A model generated the notes under the pieces. That model searched no databases. It was not told the DNA's origin and worked only from the letters and a program-made list of their open reading frames with translations. A stretch of 64,000 nt of DNA, from assembly GCA_030803735.1 (NCBI GenBank), contig JAURUC010000001.1:1683501-1747500 (forward strand), in the 5' to 3' direction. This document shows, in pieces, positions 39,348 to 48,116 of the stretch; position 1 is the stretch's first letter; each line of letters begins with the position of its first letter. Origin of the DNA: Actinopolyspora lacussalsi. GTDB lineage: Bacteria; Actinomycetota; Actinomycetes; Mycobacteriales; Pseudonocardiaceae. A program made the translations under genes and the position numbers.

Positions 39348-39836
39348 TCAGCTCCGCCTGCGGGAGTCCCGTTCCCAGCGGCGCCACAGCTCCGGGATCT
39401 CCTCGGACAGCCACTGGTAGAACTCGTGTACCGCCCGCAGTCTGCGGGCGCGCTCCCCCTGTCCGCTGAACATGCGCAGCCCGGAGTCGATCAGGCTCTC
39501 CAGCTCGACCATGCGGTGCATCCGGGCGCTGACCAGCTCCGGCCAACGATGCTCCTCCACCCGGTAGAGCGCGGCCTCTCGGCCTTGCCGGGTGGTTTTG
39601 GAGACGATCCCCAGCCGCACCAGGAACCGAACGTTGGTGCTGATCGAGCCGGTACTGGCACTGAGCGCGTGCGAGAGCTCCGCGGCGGTGCGTTCCGGCG
39701 GATCACAGATCAGCAGGAAGGCAAGGACTCGCCCGGCGATCAGCGGCATCCCTTCGGTGGACTCGAAGTAGGCCGCCATCTGCTCGATCCACTCCGACAT
39801 GGCGGGGCGGTCCGTGCGCTGGGTGTACTCGACCAC
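39348..39836 (-). CDS. MarR/GbsR-type transcriptional regulator
   Basis: A 162-residue winged-helix protein. After MSEWIEQMAAYFESTEGMP comes LIAGRVLAFLLICDPPERT, the HTH TAAELSHALSASTGSIS and the wing LGIVSKTTRQGREAALYRV. These fit GbsR-like MarR regulators of transport or osmolyte genes. Start uncertain: GTG 39836 or ATG 39800. Its target is not evident; no transporter is directly divergent. Confidence 0.85.
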   Translation of the reverse strand: MVEYTQRTDRPAMSEWIEQMAAYFESTEGMPLIAGRVLAFLLICDPPERTAAELSHALSASTGSISTNVRFLVRLGIVSKTTRQGREAALYRVEEHRWPELVSARMHRMVELESLIDSGLRMFSGQGERARRLRAVHEFYQWLSEEIPELWRRWERDSRRRS

Positions 39837-39943
39837 TGGTGTGCTCGCTTCCGGATCCGGACCACGGAAGCACCGTGATCGGTTTCGCTAAACACTGAAA
39901 CCATAGGTGGAACCGACACACAAGACAAGACGCCTCCCCGGCA

Positions 39944-39971
39944 CGGCGATTTCGCGAGAAATTTACGCGGG
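39944..39971 (+). repeat. Dispersed palindromic repeat family A, copy 2
   Basis: CGGCGATTTCGCGAGAAAT then TTACGCGGG, in the spacer between the ATP-grasp gene and the MarR/GbsR gene. The ATTTC/GAAAT inner stem is intact, while the outer arm on the right is partly degraded (CGCGG in place of CGCCG). Confidence 0.65.
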
Positions 39972-40045
39972 ACCGGGGTGCGGGCCCACCCACCGATCCC
40001 GCGACGAGCCGGACGGAGCACCCGGGTCAGGCGGCCCGATGCGAG

Positions 40046-40975
40046 TCAGGAAGCCCGGCGCGCGAGCTCGGCGCGCACGGCCGAGGCGAAGCGCAGCGGA
40101 GCCGCCCGGTCGGCGAGCAGGAAATTGAGCCGCGGTTCGATCAGCTCCAGCTCCAACAGCATGGGGTCGCCGTCGTCGCCACGGATCAGGTCCACGCGCG
40201 CGTAGAGGAACTCGTACCGCGCCACGCCCAACAGCTGCCCGGTGGCGTCGAGCACGTCCTCGGCGACCCGCCGCAGCTCGGGAGCGGGATCGGTGGCGAA
40301 CGGCCCCTTGCCGAGCTCCGCCGAACCAGCCGCGTCATCGGCCGGGTCCAGCAACGGCCCCTTCACGAAACCGTGCGAGTACACCCCGCCGAAGAAGACC
40401 AGCGCGGTCTCACCCTCTCGATCGACCACGGGCTGATAGGGCTGCACCAGCGCCGGGATGCCTTCATCGTGCAACGAACGCAGATGTAGCAGGGCCCGTT
40501 CGCGCTGTTCGGGCAGGAACCGCGCCGCGCCCCGCGAACCGGCCCCCACCGTGGGTTTGACGACGAACTCCCGCTCCGGCAGTTCGGGAGCGTCGTCGGC
40601 CCGCACCTGATCACCGGGCTCCACGACCCGGGTGGGAGTGACCGATACCCCGGCCTCGGCGAGTTCCGCCAGGTACCGCTTGTCACTGTTCCAGCGCACC
40701 ACCCGCGCCGGGTTCGCCAACGCCGGTACGGACTCGCACCAGTCCACGAACTCCTTCATCCGCGAGGTGTAGTCCCAGGTGCTGCGCAGCACCACCAGGT
40801 CCGCGGTCTCGAAGGGTTCGGTCGGGGAGTCCCACACCGCCCAGCGGCTGTCGATTCCCAGTTCGTCGAGCGCGGCGAGCAACGACCGCTCGTCCTCGTG
40901 GGACTCGGGCATGTCGGAGTAGGTCGCCAGCAGCACGCGAGGACGGCCACCGGCTCGGTGCGTATCGCTGGTCAC
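40046..40975 (-). CDS. ATP-grasp domain protein (RimK/GSH-synthetase-like ligase)
   Basis: A 309-residue protein with an N-terminal RVLLATYSDMPESHEDERSL segment and the ATP-grasp core: EFVVKPTVGAGSRGAARF (ATP loop) and MLLELELIEPRLNFLL (metal-binding end). It should ligate a carboxylate to an amine or thiol, but the substrates are unknown. Its start overlaps the stop of the gene upstream (ATGA), so the two form an operon. Confidence 0.85.
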   Translation of the reverse strand: MTSDTHRAGGRPRVLLATYSDMPESHEDERSLLAALDELGIDSRWAVWDSPTEPFETADLVVLRSTWDYTSRMKEFVDWCESVPALANPARVVRWNSDKRYLAELAEAGVSVTPTRVVEPGDQVRADDAPELPEREFVVKPTVGAGSRGAARFLPEQRERALLHLRSLHDEGIPALVQPYQPVVDREGETALVFFGGVYSHGFVKGPLLDPADDAAGSAELGKGPFATDPAPELRRVAEDVLDATGQLLGVARYEFLYARVDLIRGDDGDPMLLELELIEPRLNFLLADRAAPLRFASAVRAELARRAS

Positions 40976-41292
40976 CTCGCGCGTGCCCCCGCCATCTTCC
41001 TGCGGTGGGCTGGTCCGATCGTCAACGCCGCCGCGGTATCGGAGTCCCAGTCACCGCTTTCCAGACCTGCCACGGCCTCGACGACCGACTCACCCGTTGT
41101 CGGGTCGGGAACCAGTACGTCGCCGAGCGCGCCGTCCTGGCCGATGAGCACTATCCGTGCCCCGCCCTTGCCGAGGTTCTCCACCACGGCACGTGCCGAA
41201 CCGCCGTGTCGGGCGACGAACTCGGTGGCGGTGGCCACGGCACGTTTCGGAGGCCGCGTCGGCGCGGTCTCACCAGTCTGCTGCGTAGTCAC
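40972..41292 (-). CDS. Conserved hypothetical protein coupled to the ATP-grasp ligase
   Basis: A 106-residue protein that I do not recognise. It reads TEFVARHGGSARAVVENLGK, then GGARIVLIGQDGALGDVLV, then ESVVEAVAGLESGDWDSD. It has an alpha/beta look, no cysteine, no membrane segment. GTG 41292 is chosen because residues further upstream do not look protein-like. It overlaps the ATP-grasp start by four bases, so it probably serves as a partner or substrate of the ligase. Confidence 0.65.
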   Translation of the reverse strand: MTTQQTGETAPTRPPKRAVATATEFVARHGGSARAVVENLGKGGARIVLIGQDGALGDVLVPDPTTGESVVEAVAGLESGDWDSDTAAALTIGPAHRRKMAGARAR

Positions 41293-41467
41293 GCGGCTGA
41301 TCGTAACGGTAGCCCGGCCGATGACGGAGCGACGCGTGAGCCACACCACCCGGCGAATGCTCGGGGCATGCCGCTGGAATCACCTTGAGCGGTACCGAAC
41401 GGAGTTCTCGTGGCATGATCGAACGCCACGGAACTGCCAGGCGAAACCACGGATCAGGAGGCCGCGC

Positions 41468-42436
41468 ATGCGCGCTGTTCAGGTCACCGAGCACGGCGGC
41501 CCAGAAGTGCTGCACACCGTCGACGTGGCGGACCCCGAACCCGGCCCGGAGGAGCTGCTGGTCGGGATCACCGCCAGCGGCGTGAACTTCATCGACACCT
41601 ATCAGCGCGGTGGGCTCTACCAGGTGTCGTTGCCGTTCACGCCGGGCTCCGAAGGTGCGGGGACCGTGCTGTCCGTGGGGTCCGGCGTGAACGGCTTCGA
41701 GATCGGCGACCGGGTGGCGTGGGCCATGGTTCCGGGCAGCTACGCCGAGCGCGCCGTGGTACCCGCGGACAAAGCGGTGGCACTGCCCACCGCGCTCGGG
41801 GAGCGCACCGCCGCGGCCGCGATGTTGCAGGGCCTGACCGCGCACTACCTCACCGCCTCCACACACGTGGTGAAGCCGGGCACGGTCGCGCTGGTACACG
41901 CGGCGGCCGGTGGGATGGGGCTGCTGCTGACGCAACTGATCACGCTGCGCGGCGGCCACGTGATCGGCACGGTCTCCACTCCGGAGAAGGAACGGCTGGC
42001 GCGCGAGGCGGGGGCCGAGGACGTCATTCGCTACACCGAGCGGGACGTGGCCTCGCGGGTGCGGGAGCTGACCGGCGGAGTCGGGGTGCACGTCGCCTAC
42101 GACGGGGTCGGCAGGGACACCTTCGACGCGAGCCTGGCCTCGCTGCGTCCGCGCGGCACGCTGGCGCTGTTCGGTGCCGCCAGTGGCCCGGTGCCGCCGG
42201 TGGATCCGCAGCGGCTCAACTCGGCGGGTTCGGTTTTTCTCACCAGGCCGACGTTGGCGCACCACATGCTGGACCGCGCGGAGCTGGACTGGCGAGTGGG
42301 TGAACTGTTCGACCTGATCACACGCAACGAACTGCGGATCCGCATCGGGGGCAGTTATCCGCTGGCCGAGGCGGCGGAGGCCCACGAGGCGCTGGAAGGG
42401 CGCCGGACCACCGGAAAGGTACTGCTGGAACCCTGA
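41468..42436 (+). CDS. Quinone oxidoreductase (QOR/zinc-less MDR family)
   Basis: A 322-residue NADPH-dependent reductase: MRAVQVTEHGGPEVL, then GVNFIDTYQRGGLY, and the nucleotide-binding HAAAGGMGLLLTQL. No structural or catalytic zinc cysteines, as is usual for QOR. ATG 41468 has GGAGG six bases upstream, an ideal ribosome site. The place beside the ctaA/ABC/mptB group matches Rv1454c (qor) of M. tuberculosis. Confidence 0.93.
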   Translation: MRAVQVTEHGGPEVLHTVDVADPEPGPEELLVGITASGVNFIDTYQRGGLYQVSLPFTPGSEGAGTVLSVGSGVNGFEIGDRVAWAMVPGSYAERAVVPADKAVALPTALGERTAAAAMLQGLTAHYLTASTHVVKPGTVALVHAAAGGMGLLLTQLITLRGGHVIGTVSTPEKERLAREAGAEDVIRYTERDVASRVRELTGGVGVHVAYDGVGRDTFDASLASLRPRGTLALFGAASGPVPPVDPQRLNSAGSVFLTRPTLAHHMLDRAELDWRVGELFDLITRNELRIRIGGSYPLAEAAEAHEALEGRRTTGKVLLEP

Positions 42437-42441
42437 TCGCG

Positions 42442-42476
42442 GTCCGCCGGGACGGTGCGAACCCGTCCCGGCGGAC
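42442..42476. terminator. Strong bidirectional terminator hairpin
   Basis: GTCCGCCGGGACGG (42442-42455) and CCGTCCCGGCGGAC (42463-42476) form a perfect 14-bp stem over a 7-base loop between the convergent quinone oxidoreductase and truncated haemoglobin genes. Confidence 0.8.
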
Positions 42477-42526
42477 TCCGCTTCAGCCGTGGGCGACGGT
42501 GTGCCCGGCGGAACCGGACGGCGGTG

Positions 42527-42907
42527 TCACGTGGTCATCACGGGGACGGTGATCACGTCCCTGGCCAGGGGCGCGATGGCGAACAGGGTTCCGGTGAGCA
42601 GCGGCTCCGGTACGGAGCTCTCACGCAGCGAGTCCGCGAGATGCCCGATCACCAGGTCGTACTCGTCGTGGTGGATTCCCTCCGCAGCGGCGGTGTCCGG
42701 CTCGGCGCCCGCGCCGGAACCATCGACCGCTCCGGCACCACCGAGCGCGGCGGTGAACAACCGGACCTGGTGTTCCCGCAGCAGGCTCAGATCCACCCGG
42801 TGGAAGTACCCGGCCAGCCGGGAATCGGCCAGTGCCTTTTCGTAGAACCGGAAGACGACTTCGCGTACTGCGGGCTCGCCACCGAGCTGCTCGTGAATAG
42901 TGGTCAT
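42527..42907 (-). CDS. Truncated (2/2) haemoglobin-like protein lacking the usual proximal histidine
   Basis: A 126-residue globin of the group I type. MTTIHEQLGGEPAVREVV, FRFYEKALADSRLAGYF (with the B10 Tyr) and LLREHQVRLFTAALGG (with the E11 Gln) are normal. The F-helix reads EGIHHDEYDLVIGHLAD: the position of the heme-binding His (before the aromatic residue, about residue 82) is Glu, with two His three and four positions earlier. The PYTG loop of the family is also replaced by an Ala/Gly-rich stretch. Heme binding is therefore uncertain. ATG 42907 has GGAGG five bases upstream. Confidence 0.85.
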   Translation of the reverse strand: MTTIHEQLGGEPAVREVVFRFYEKALADSRLAGYFHRVDLSLLREHQVRLFTAALGGAGAVDGSGAGAEPDTAAAEGIHHDEYDLVIGHLADSLRESSVPEPLLTGTLFAIAPLARDVITVPVMTT

Positions 42908-43197
42908 CACTGCCTCCGGAACTGGGAATTCGACGTCACCCCCGAGTGAATCCTGCTCGCTTTTCCGGGACGTAATTGCCGCGTAAACACCGGAAGTAAC
43001 TTCACGGCCCTGCCGACGAACACCGCCCGACCGTCTCGGAGCTCCCGAACAAGCACGCCGTGTGTTCGAGCGGAGAACGCTACGGGAAAACACTCCGGAA
43101 ACACGTTCGGAGTCACCGCGCAACAGAACCGCACCAGAATCCCCGCCGCACCCGGCTCAGCCCGCCGGGAGAGCGAAAACGGTGAGAGGAGTGCGTA

Positions 43198-44898
43198 TTG
43201 CCGCGGCAGACCAGCGACGCGAGCACGACCACCCGAGCGGCCGACGAAACGCTCGAGGACTACACCCTGCGGTTCGCCCCGCGCGGTTATCGGCGATGGA
43301 GTCCTCCCGTGGTCGCGACCACGGCACTCGGCGGCATCGCCTACCTCGCCGACTTCTCCATCGGAGCCGGCATCGGGCTCACGCACGGCACCAGCAACGC
43401 GCTGCTGGGCATAGCGGTGGCCGCACTGATCATATTCACCACCGGGCTGCCCATCGCGTACTACTGCGCGCGCTACAACATCGACCTCGACCTGGTCACT
43501 CGCGGATCCGGGTTCGGCTACTACGGCTCGGTGCTGACCAGCGTCATCTTCGGCAGCTTCACCTTCATCTTCTTCGCCACCGAGGGGGCGATCATGGCGC
43601 AGGGGCTGCGGGTGGGACTCGGGATCCCGCTGTGGCTCGGCTACCTGATCACCACGCTGATCGTGATCCCACTGGTGGTTTACGGCATGTCGGCCCTGAG
43701 CAAACTGCAGGTCTGGACGACGCCGGTGTGGTTGCTGCTGATGGTCGCCCCGATGGCCTACCTGGTGCTCAGTGATCCCGGTTCCCTGGGGGAGTGGCTG
43801 GCCTTCGCGGGACGGGACGGCTCGGGCGGCGTGAGCGTCGCCGCGGTGCTGCTCGGTGCCGGGGTGGCGCTGTCGCTGATGGCCCAGATCGGCGAGCAGG
43901 TGGACTACCTGCGCTTCATGCCACCCAAGACCCGGGAGAACTCGCGGCGTTGGTGGATCTCGGTGGTCGCGGCCGGGCCGGGCTGGGTGGTGCTCGGCGC
44001 GCTCAAACAGGCGACCGGGGCTTTTCTGGCGTTCTTCGTGCTGGGGGTGGCCGGTTCCGCCGCGACCGAACCCGTGGAGCAGTTCCTCGGCGTCTACGGG
44101 CTGTTCCTGCCCGGATGGCTGGCGGTGGCCCTGGCCGTGGTGCTGGTCGTGGTCAGCCAGATCAAGATCAACGTCACCAACGCCTACTCCGGCTCGCTGA
44201 CCTGGACGAACTCGGCGACCAGGCTCACGCGTCGCTATCCGGGACGCAACGTGTTCGTGTTCGGCAACCTCGCCGTGGCACTGGTGCTGATGGAGGCGAA
44301 CATGTTCGCGTTCCTGAACTCGGTGCTGAGCTTCTACGCCAACACCGCGATCGCGTGGGTGGTCACGGTCGCCTCGGACATCGTGCTGAACAAGTACCTG
44401 CTGCGTCTCTCGCCGCGGGTGCCGGAGTACCGCAGGGGGATGCTGCACCCGATCAACCCGGTCGGAGTGATCTCGTTCTCGGCAGCGAGCGTGATCTCGA
44501 TCGCGATGTACTTCGGGGCGTTGGGTTCCGCCTTGCAGCCCTACTCGCCGATCGCGGCGGTGCTGCTCGCGCTGGTGCTGCCCCCGATGGTCGCCATCGC
44601 CACCGGAGGGAGGTTCTACCTGCGGCGCACCGACGACGGGATCCCCGAGCCCAGGTTCGACGGCACGGGCACTCCCGTGGCGACCGCGTACCGCTGCCAC
44701 GTGTGCGGGCAGGACTTCGAACGGCCCGACGTGCTGGCCTGTCCGACGCACGAGGACGTCGTCTGTTCGCTGTGCGCCACCACGGACCGGACGGGGACGC
44801 ATCTGCTGCCTGCGCAGTCGACCCCGCTGCCACGTGCGGGATTCCGTCACGGAAACGGCCACGAAGACCGTGACGGCGAACCCCTACTGAAAAACTGA
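43198..44898 (+). CDS. NCS1 family purine/cytosine permease with C-terminal zinc ribbon
   Basis: A 566-residue membrane protein with about 12 hydrophobic segments. The N-terminal LEDYTLRFAPRGYRRWSP and later MAQIGEQVDYLRFMPP are typical of the actinobacterial NCS1 (cytosine, purine, allantoin) permeases. After the last helix, residues about 500-527 hold CHVCGQDF and CPTHEDVVCSLC, a cysteine-rich cytosolic ribbon not part of the transporter core. The TTG at 43198 is supported by GAGAGGAG six bases upstream. Confidence 0.88.
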   Translation: MPRQTSDASTTTRAADETLEDYTLRFAPRGYRRWSPPVVATTALGGIAYLADFSIGAGIGLTHGTSNALLGIAVAALIIFTTGLPIAYYCARYNIDLDLVTRGSGFGYYGSVLTSVIFGSFTFIFFATEGAIMAQGLRVGLGIPLWLGYLITTLIVIPLVVYGMSALSKLQVWTTPVWLLLMVAPMAYLVLSDPGSLGEWLAFAGRDGSGGVSVAAVLLGAGVALSLMAQIGEQVDYLRFMPPKTRENSRRWWISVVAAGPGWVVLGALKQATGAFLAFFVLGVAGSAATEPVEQFLGVYGLFLPGWLAVALAVVLVVVSQIKINVTNAYSGSLTWTNSATRLTRRYPGRNVFVFGNLAVALVLMEANMFAFLNSVLSFYANTAIAWVVTVASDIVLNKYLLRLSPRVPEYRRGMLHPINPVGVISFSAASVISIAMYFGALGSALQPYSPIAAVLLALVLPPMVAIATGGRFYLRRTDDGIPEPRFDGTGTPVATAYRCHVCGQDFERPDVLACPTHEDVVCSLCATTDRTGTHLLPAQSTPLPRAGFRHGNGHEDRDGEPLLKN

Positions 44899-44919
44899 AT
44901 CGAAAGAGTGACTGTGTAG

Positions 44920-44946
44920 GATCGTGCGGGAAACTCCCGCGCGATC
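44920..44946 (+). terminator. Hairpin between the NCS1 permease and DedA genes
   Basis: GATCGTGCGGG and CCCGCGCGATC form an 11-bp stem with one wobble pair and an AAACT loop, just past the permease stop and 25 bases before the DedA start. Confidence 0.6.
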
Positions 44947-44970
44947 ACTACGTAGTTCTGGAGCACACGT

Positions 44971-45642
44971 ATGCCGCTGGTCTCCGACGTGTTGGACACG
45001 CTTTCGTCACTTCCCGACGAGCTGCTCCTCACCGTCGCGGGGGCCATGGCGTTCGTGGAGTCCGGCCTGGGGATGGGGATGTTCATCCCCGGCGAGACCG
45101 GCGTGCTGATCGCCGGTGCCTCCGTGGACAACCGGGCACTGCTCGGTGTGATGCTGCTGGTGGTCACCGTGTGCGGCTCCGGGGGTGACCACGTGGGTTA
45201 CCTGTTGGGCAGACGCTACGGCCCGGCGATGCGCTCCACCTCGATCGTGCGACGCATGGGGGTGCGACGCTGGGACCAGGCCACCGCCACACTGGATCGA
45301 CACGGGGGCCTGGCGATCTTTCTGACCAGGTTGGTGCCGATAGTCAGGACCTTCACACCCGCGGCGGCGGGGGTCTCGCAACTGCGCTACAACCGCTTTC
45401 TGCCTGCCTCGTTGTCCGCGGCGGCGCTGTGGTCACTGGTCTACGTGTGCACTGGTGCGCTGGCCAGGGCTTCGCTGGAACGTGTGGGGGCGATACTCGG
45501 CAACGCCAGCTGGGGGGTATTCGGCGTGCTGGCCGTCGGAATCGCGGGGCTCGTGCTCGTTCGACGGGCTCGCGCGCGCCGGCAGCGACGGGAAGAGCCG
45601 GAGCACTGCCCCGAGGCGGAATGCCACGCCGAGGCGGAGTGA
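44971..45642 (+). CDS. DedA family membrane protein
   Basis: A 223-residue membrane protein of the DedA/SNARE-associated family, members of which act as lipid-carrier scramblases or flippases. FVESGLGMGMFIPGETGVL and FLTRLVPIVRTFTPAAAGVS (the conserved Arg and Pro/Gly elements) are visible. ATG 44971 has GGAG seven bases upstream. Which lipid it moves is not known. Confidence 0.9.
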   Translation: MPLVSDVLDTLSSLPDELLLTVAGAMAFVESGLGMGMFIPGETGVLIAGASVDNRALLGVMLLVVTVCGSGGDHVGYLLGRRYGPAMRSTSIVRRMGVRRWDQATATLDRHGGLAIFLTRLVPIVRTFTPAAAGVSQLRYNRFLPASLSAAALWSLVYVCTGALARASLERVGAILGNASWGVFGVLAVGIAGLVLVRRARARRQRREEPEHCPEAECHAEAE

Positions 45643-45967
45643 GTTCGTCCGAACCGCGGCACCGGCATCCTGTTCACGGGAAACGGATCCGTGCTTTTCC
45701 GCTTCCTCCGTCGAAGGCGACTTCCCGCGTCGAAGGCGACGAGGAAGCCTCGATTCGATAACTCCGAGTGATTATCCGAACACGGATAGCACGTTTCGCG
45801 CGTTCACACGAACGGGGGTGAGGCATCGAACGCATCCACGAGGCGGACGGGTCGCGACACCGAGCACACAACAGGATTACGCTGCACGTTGGACGAGGGA
45901 TAACAGCGGAACGAATCGGTCAAGTTCGACCGGATTCACCGCGCGAGGGAAACTGGAGCCGCGAGGA
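45643..45967. other. Leader region upstream of tkt
   Basis: 325 bases without a gene. It holds the double-hairpin element (45701-45748). Start sites for the pentose-phosphate operon should lie between it and 45967, but no clear promoter pair is seen. Confidence 0.5.
45701..45748 (+). repeat. 48-bp element: two direct repeats inside an 8-bp inverted repeat
   Basis: GCTTCCTC (45701-45708) and GAGGAAGC (45741-45748) are perfect inverted arms. Between them CGTCGAAGGCGAC occurs twice (45709-45721 and 45728-45740). Each copy is itself a small hairpin (GTCG-AAGG-CGAC), so the RNA could fold into a three-way junction. It lies 60-106 bases past the DedA stop and about 220 bases before tkt. Confidence 0.6.
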
Positions 45968-48064
45968 GTGTCCGTCACAGACGACCTTGCCCGTTTGACC
46001 ACCAAACGAGTTCCCGAGGACTGGACCGAGCTGGACCAACGCGCCGTGGACACGATCCGCGTACTCGCCGCCGACGCGGTCGAGAAGTGCGGCAACGGCC
46101 ACCCCGGTACCGCGATGAGCCTGGCCCCGGCCGTGTACGCGCTGTTCCAGCGGGTACTGCGCCACGATCCCAACGATGCGAGCTGGATCGGCCGGGACCG
46201 CTTCGTGCTCTCCGCCGGGCACTCGAGCCTGACGCTGTACCTGCAGCTCTACCTGTGCGGATACGGGATGGAGCTGGAAGACATCAAGGCGCTGCGCACC
46301 TGGGACTCGGCCACTCCCGGACACCCGGAGTACGGCCACACCACGGGTGTAGAGACCACCACCGGCCCGCTGGGCCAGGGACTGGCCAACGCGGTCGGCA
46401 TGGCGATGGCCGCCAGGCGCGAGCGCGGCCTGTTCGACCCGGACGCCGAGCCGGGCGAGAGCGTTTTCGACCACCAGATCTACGCGCTGGCCTCCGACGG
46501 TGACATCGAGGAAGGTGTCACTTCCGAGGCGTCCTCCCTGGCCGGGACCCAGCGGCTGGGCAACCTCACGGTGATCTACGACTCCAACGAGATCTCCATC
46601 GAGGACGACACGCACATCGCCCTGTCGGAGGACACGGCCAAACGTTACGAGGCCTACGGCTGGCACGTGGTCACCGTCGACGGCGGCGAGGACGTGCGGG
46701 GCTTCCTGGACGCGGTGGAAGCCGCGCGGGCCGAGACCGAGCGTCCGAGCCTGATCGTGCTGCGCACGGTGATCGGCTACCCGGCCCCGAACAAGATGAA
46801 CAGCGGCAAGTCCCACGGCGCCGCGCTGGGCGGCGAGGAAGTCGCCGAGGTCAAGAAGGCACTGGGCTTCGACCCGGACAAGTCCTTCGAGGTGGCCGAC
46901 GAGGTGATCGCCCACACCCGCACGGTCGCCGAGCAGGGCAGGGCCGCGCACCAGAAGTGGCAGATCGCCTTCGACTCGTGGGCGGCGGAGAATCCGCAGC
47001 GCAAGGCACTGCTCGACCGGTTGAGCGCCCGTGAGCTGCCCGCCGACTGGGCGAACGCGCTGCCCAGCTGGGAACCGGACGCCAAGGGCATCGCCACCCG
47101 CAAGGCGTCAGCCGAGGTGCTGGCCTCGCTCAAGGATGTGCTTCCCGAGCTGTGGGGCGGTTCGGCCGACCTGGCCGAGAGCAACAACACCACGATGAAG
47201 GGCGCCGACTCGTTCGGCCCCGAGAGCATCTCCACGGAGATGTTCCAGGCACAGCCCCACGGCCGCACGCTGCACTTCGGCGTCCGGGAACACGCCATGG
47301 GCTCGCTGCTCAACGGGATCGCGCTGCACGGCGGCACCCGGCCGTACGGCGGCACCTTCCTGATCTTCTCCGACTACATGCGGCCCGCGGTGCGGCTCGC
47401 GGCGCTGATGCGGGTTCCCACCATCTACGTCTGGACCCACGACTCGATCGGGCTGGGCGAGGACGGGCCGACCCACCAGCCGGTGGAGCAGCTGGCGAGC
47501 CTGCGCGGGATCCCCGGGCTGTCGATGGTGCGTCCGGCCGACGCCAACGAGACCGCGGCCGCGTGGAAGAGCGTGCTGGAACGGCCCGAGGGACCGGCCG
47601 GGCTGGCGCTGACCCGCCAGGGCGTGCCGACGCTGGAGGGCACCGACAGCGAGGGTGTCGCGCGGGGTGGCTACGTGTTGGCCGATGCCTCCTCGGGTAC
47701 ACCGGAGCTGGTACTCATCGCCACCGGCTCCGAGGTGCAGCTGGCTGTGGAGGCCCGCGGGATCCTGGAGAACGAGGGCGTCCCCACTCGCGTGGTCTCT
47801 ATGCCGTGCGTCGAGTGGTTCGACGCGCAGGACGAGAGCTACCGGGAGCGGGTGCTGCCGACGGCGGTGCGTGCGCGGGTCGCCGTCGAGGCGGGCATCG
47901 CGCAACCCTGGCACCGCTTCACGGGTGACAGCGGCGAGATCGTCTCGCTGGAGCACTTCGGTGCTTCGGCCGACTACAAGACGTTGTTCGAGAAGTTCGG
48001 TATCACCACCGAAGCCGTGGTCGCCGCGGCCCGGCGGAGCCTGAGCAGCGCGCGGTCGAACTGA
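45968..48064 (+). CDS. tkt: Transketolase
   Basis: A 698-residue TPP enzyme of the non-oxidative pentose phosphate pathway. The early GNGHPGTAMSLAPAVYALF is the substrate His motif; ASDGDIEEGVTSEASSLAG carries the TPP/metal site; FSDYMRPAVRLAALM and HDSIGLGEDGPTHQPVEQL are also typical. The GTG at 45968 gives the family N terminus (SVTDDL) but its GAGGA is very close to the codon. First gene of the six-gene plus-strand operon tkt-tal-pgi-zwf-opcA-pgl. Confidence 0.96.
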   Translation: MSVTDDLARLTTKRVPEDWTELDQRAVDTIRVLAADAVEKCGNGHPGTAMSLAPAVYALFQRVLRHDPNDASWIGRDRFVLSAGHSSLTLYLQLYLCGYGMELEDIKALRTWDSATPGHPEYGHTTGVETTTGPLGQGLANAVGMAMAARRERGLFDPDAEPGESVFDHQIYALASDGDIEEGVTSEASSLAGTQRLGNLTVIYDSNEISIEDDTHIALSEDTAKRYEAYGWHVVTVDGGEDVRGFLDAVEAARAETERPSLIVLRTVIGYPAPNKMNSGKSHGAALGGEEVAEVKKALGFDPDKSFEVADEVIAHTRTVAEQGRAAHQKWQIAFDSWAAENPQRKALLDRLSARELPADWANALPSWEPDAKGIATRKASAEVLASLKDVLPELWGGSADLAESNNTTMKGADSFGPESISTEMFQAQPHGRTLHFGVREHAMGSLLNGIALHGGTRPYGGTFLIFSDYMRPAVRLAALMRVPTIYVWTHDSIGLGEDGPTHQPVEQLASLRGIPGLSMVRPADANETAAAWKSVLERPEGPAGLALTRQGVPTLEGTDSEGVARGGYVLADASSGTPELVLIATGSEVQLAVEARGILENEGVPTRVVSMPCVEWFDAQDESYRERVLPTAVRARVAVEAGIAQPWHRFTGDSGEIVSLEHFGASADYKTLFEKFGITTEAVVAAARRSLSSARSN

Positions 48065-48116
48065 GACCGGTCGCACCCGGCCGAACCGCAACCGCTGCGA
48101 ACGACGGAGGTAACTA

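Noticed and set aside
42497..42515. GGCGGAACCGGACGG as a further copy of repeat family B
   Set aside because: Only the first nine bases match; the hairpin part and the GTAGGT segment are missing.
42907..44862. A 651-codon minus-strand frame opposite the NCS1 permease
   Set aside because: Antisense shadow with low-complexity charged product and no homology.
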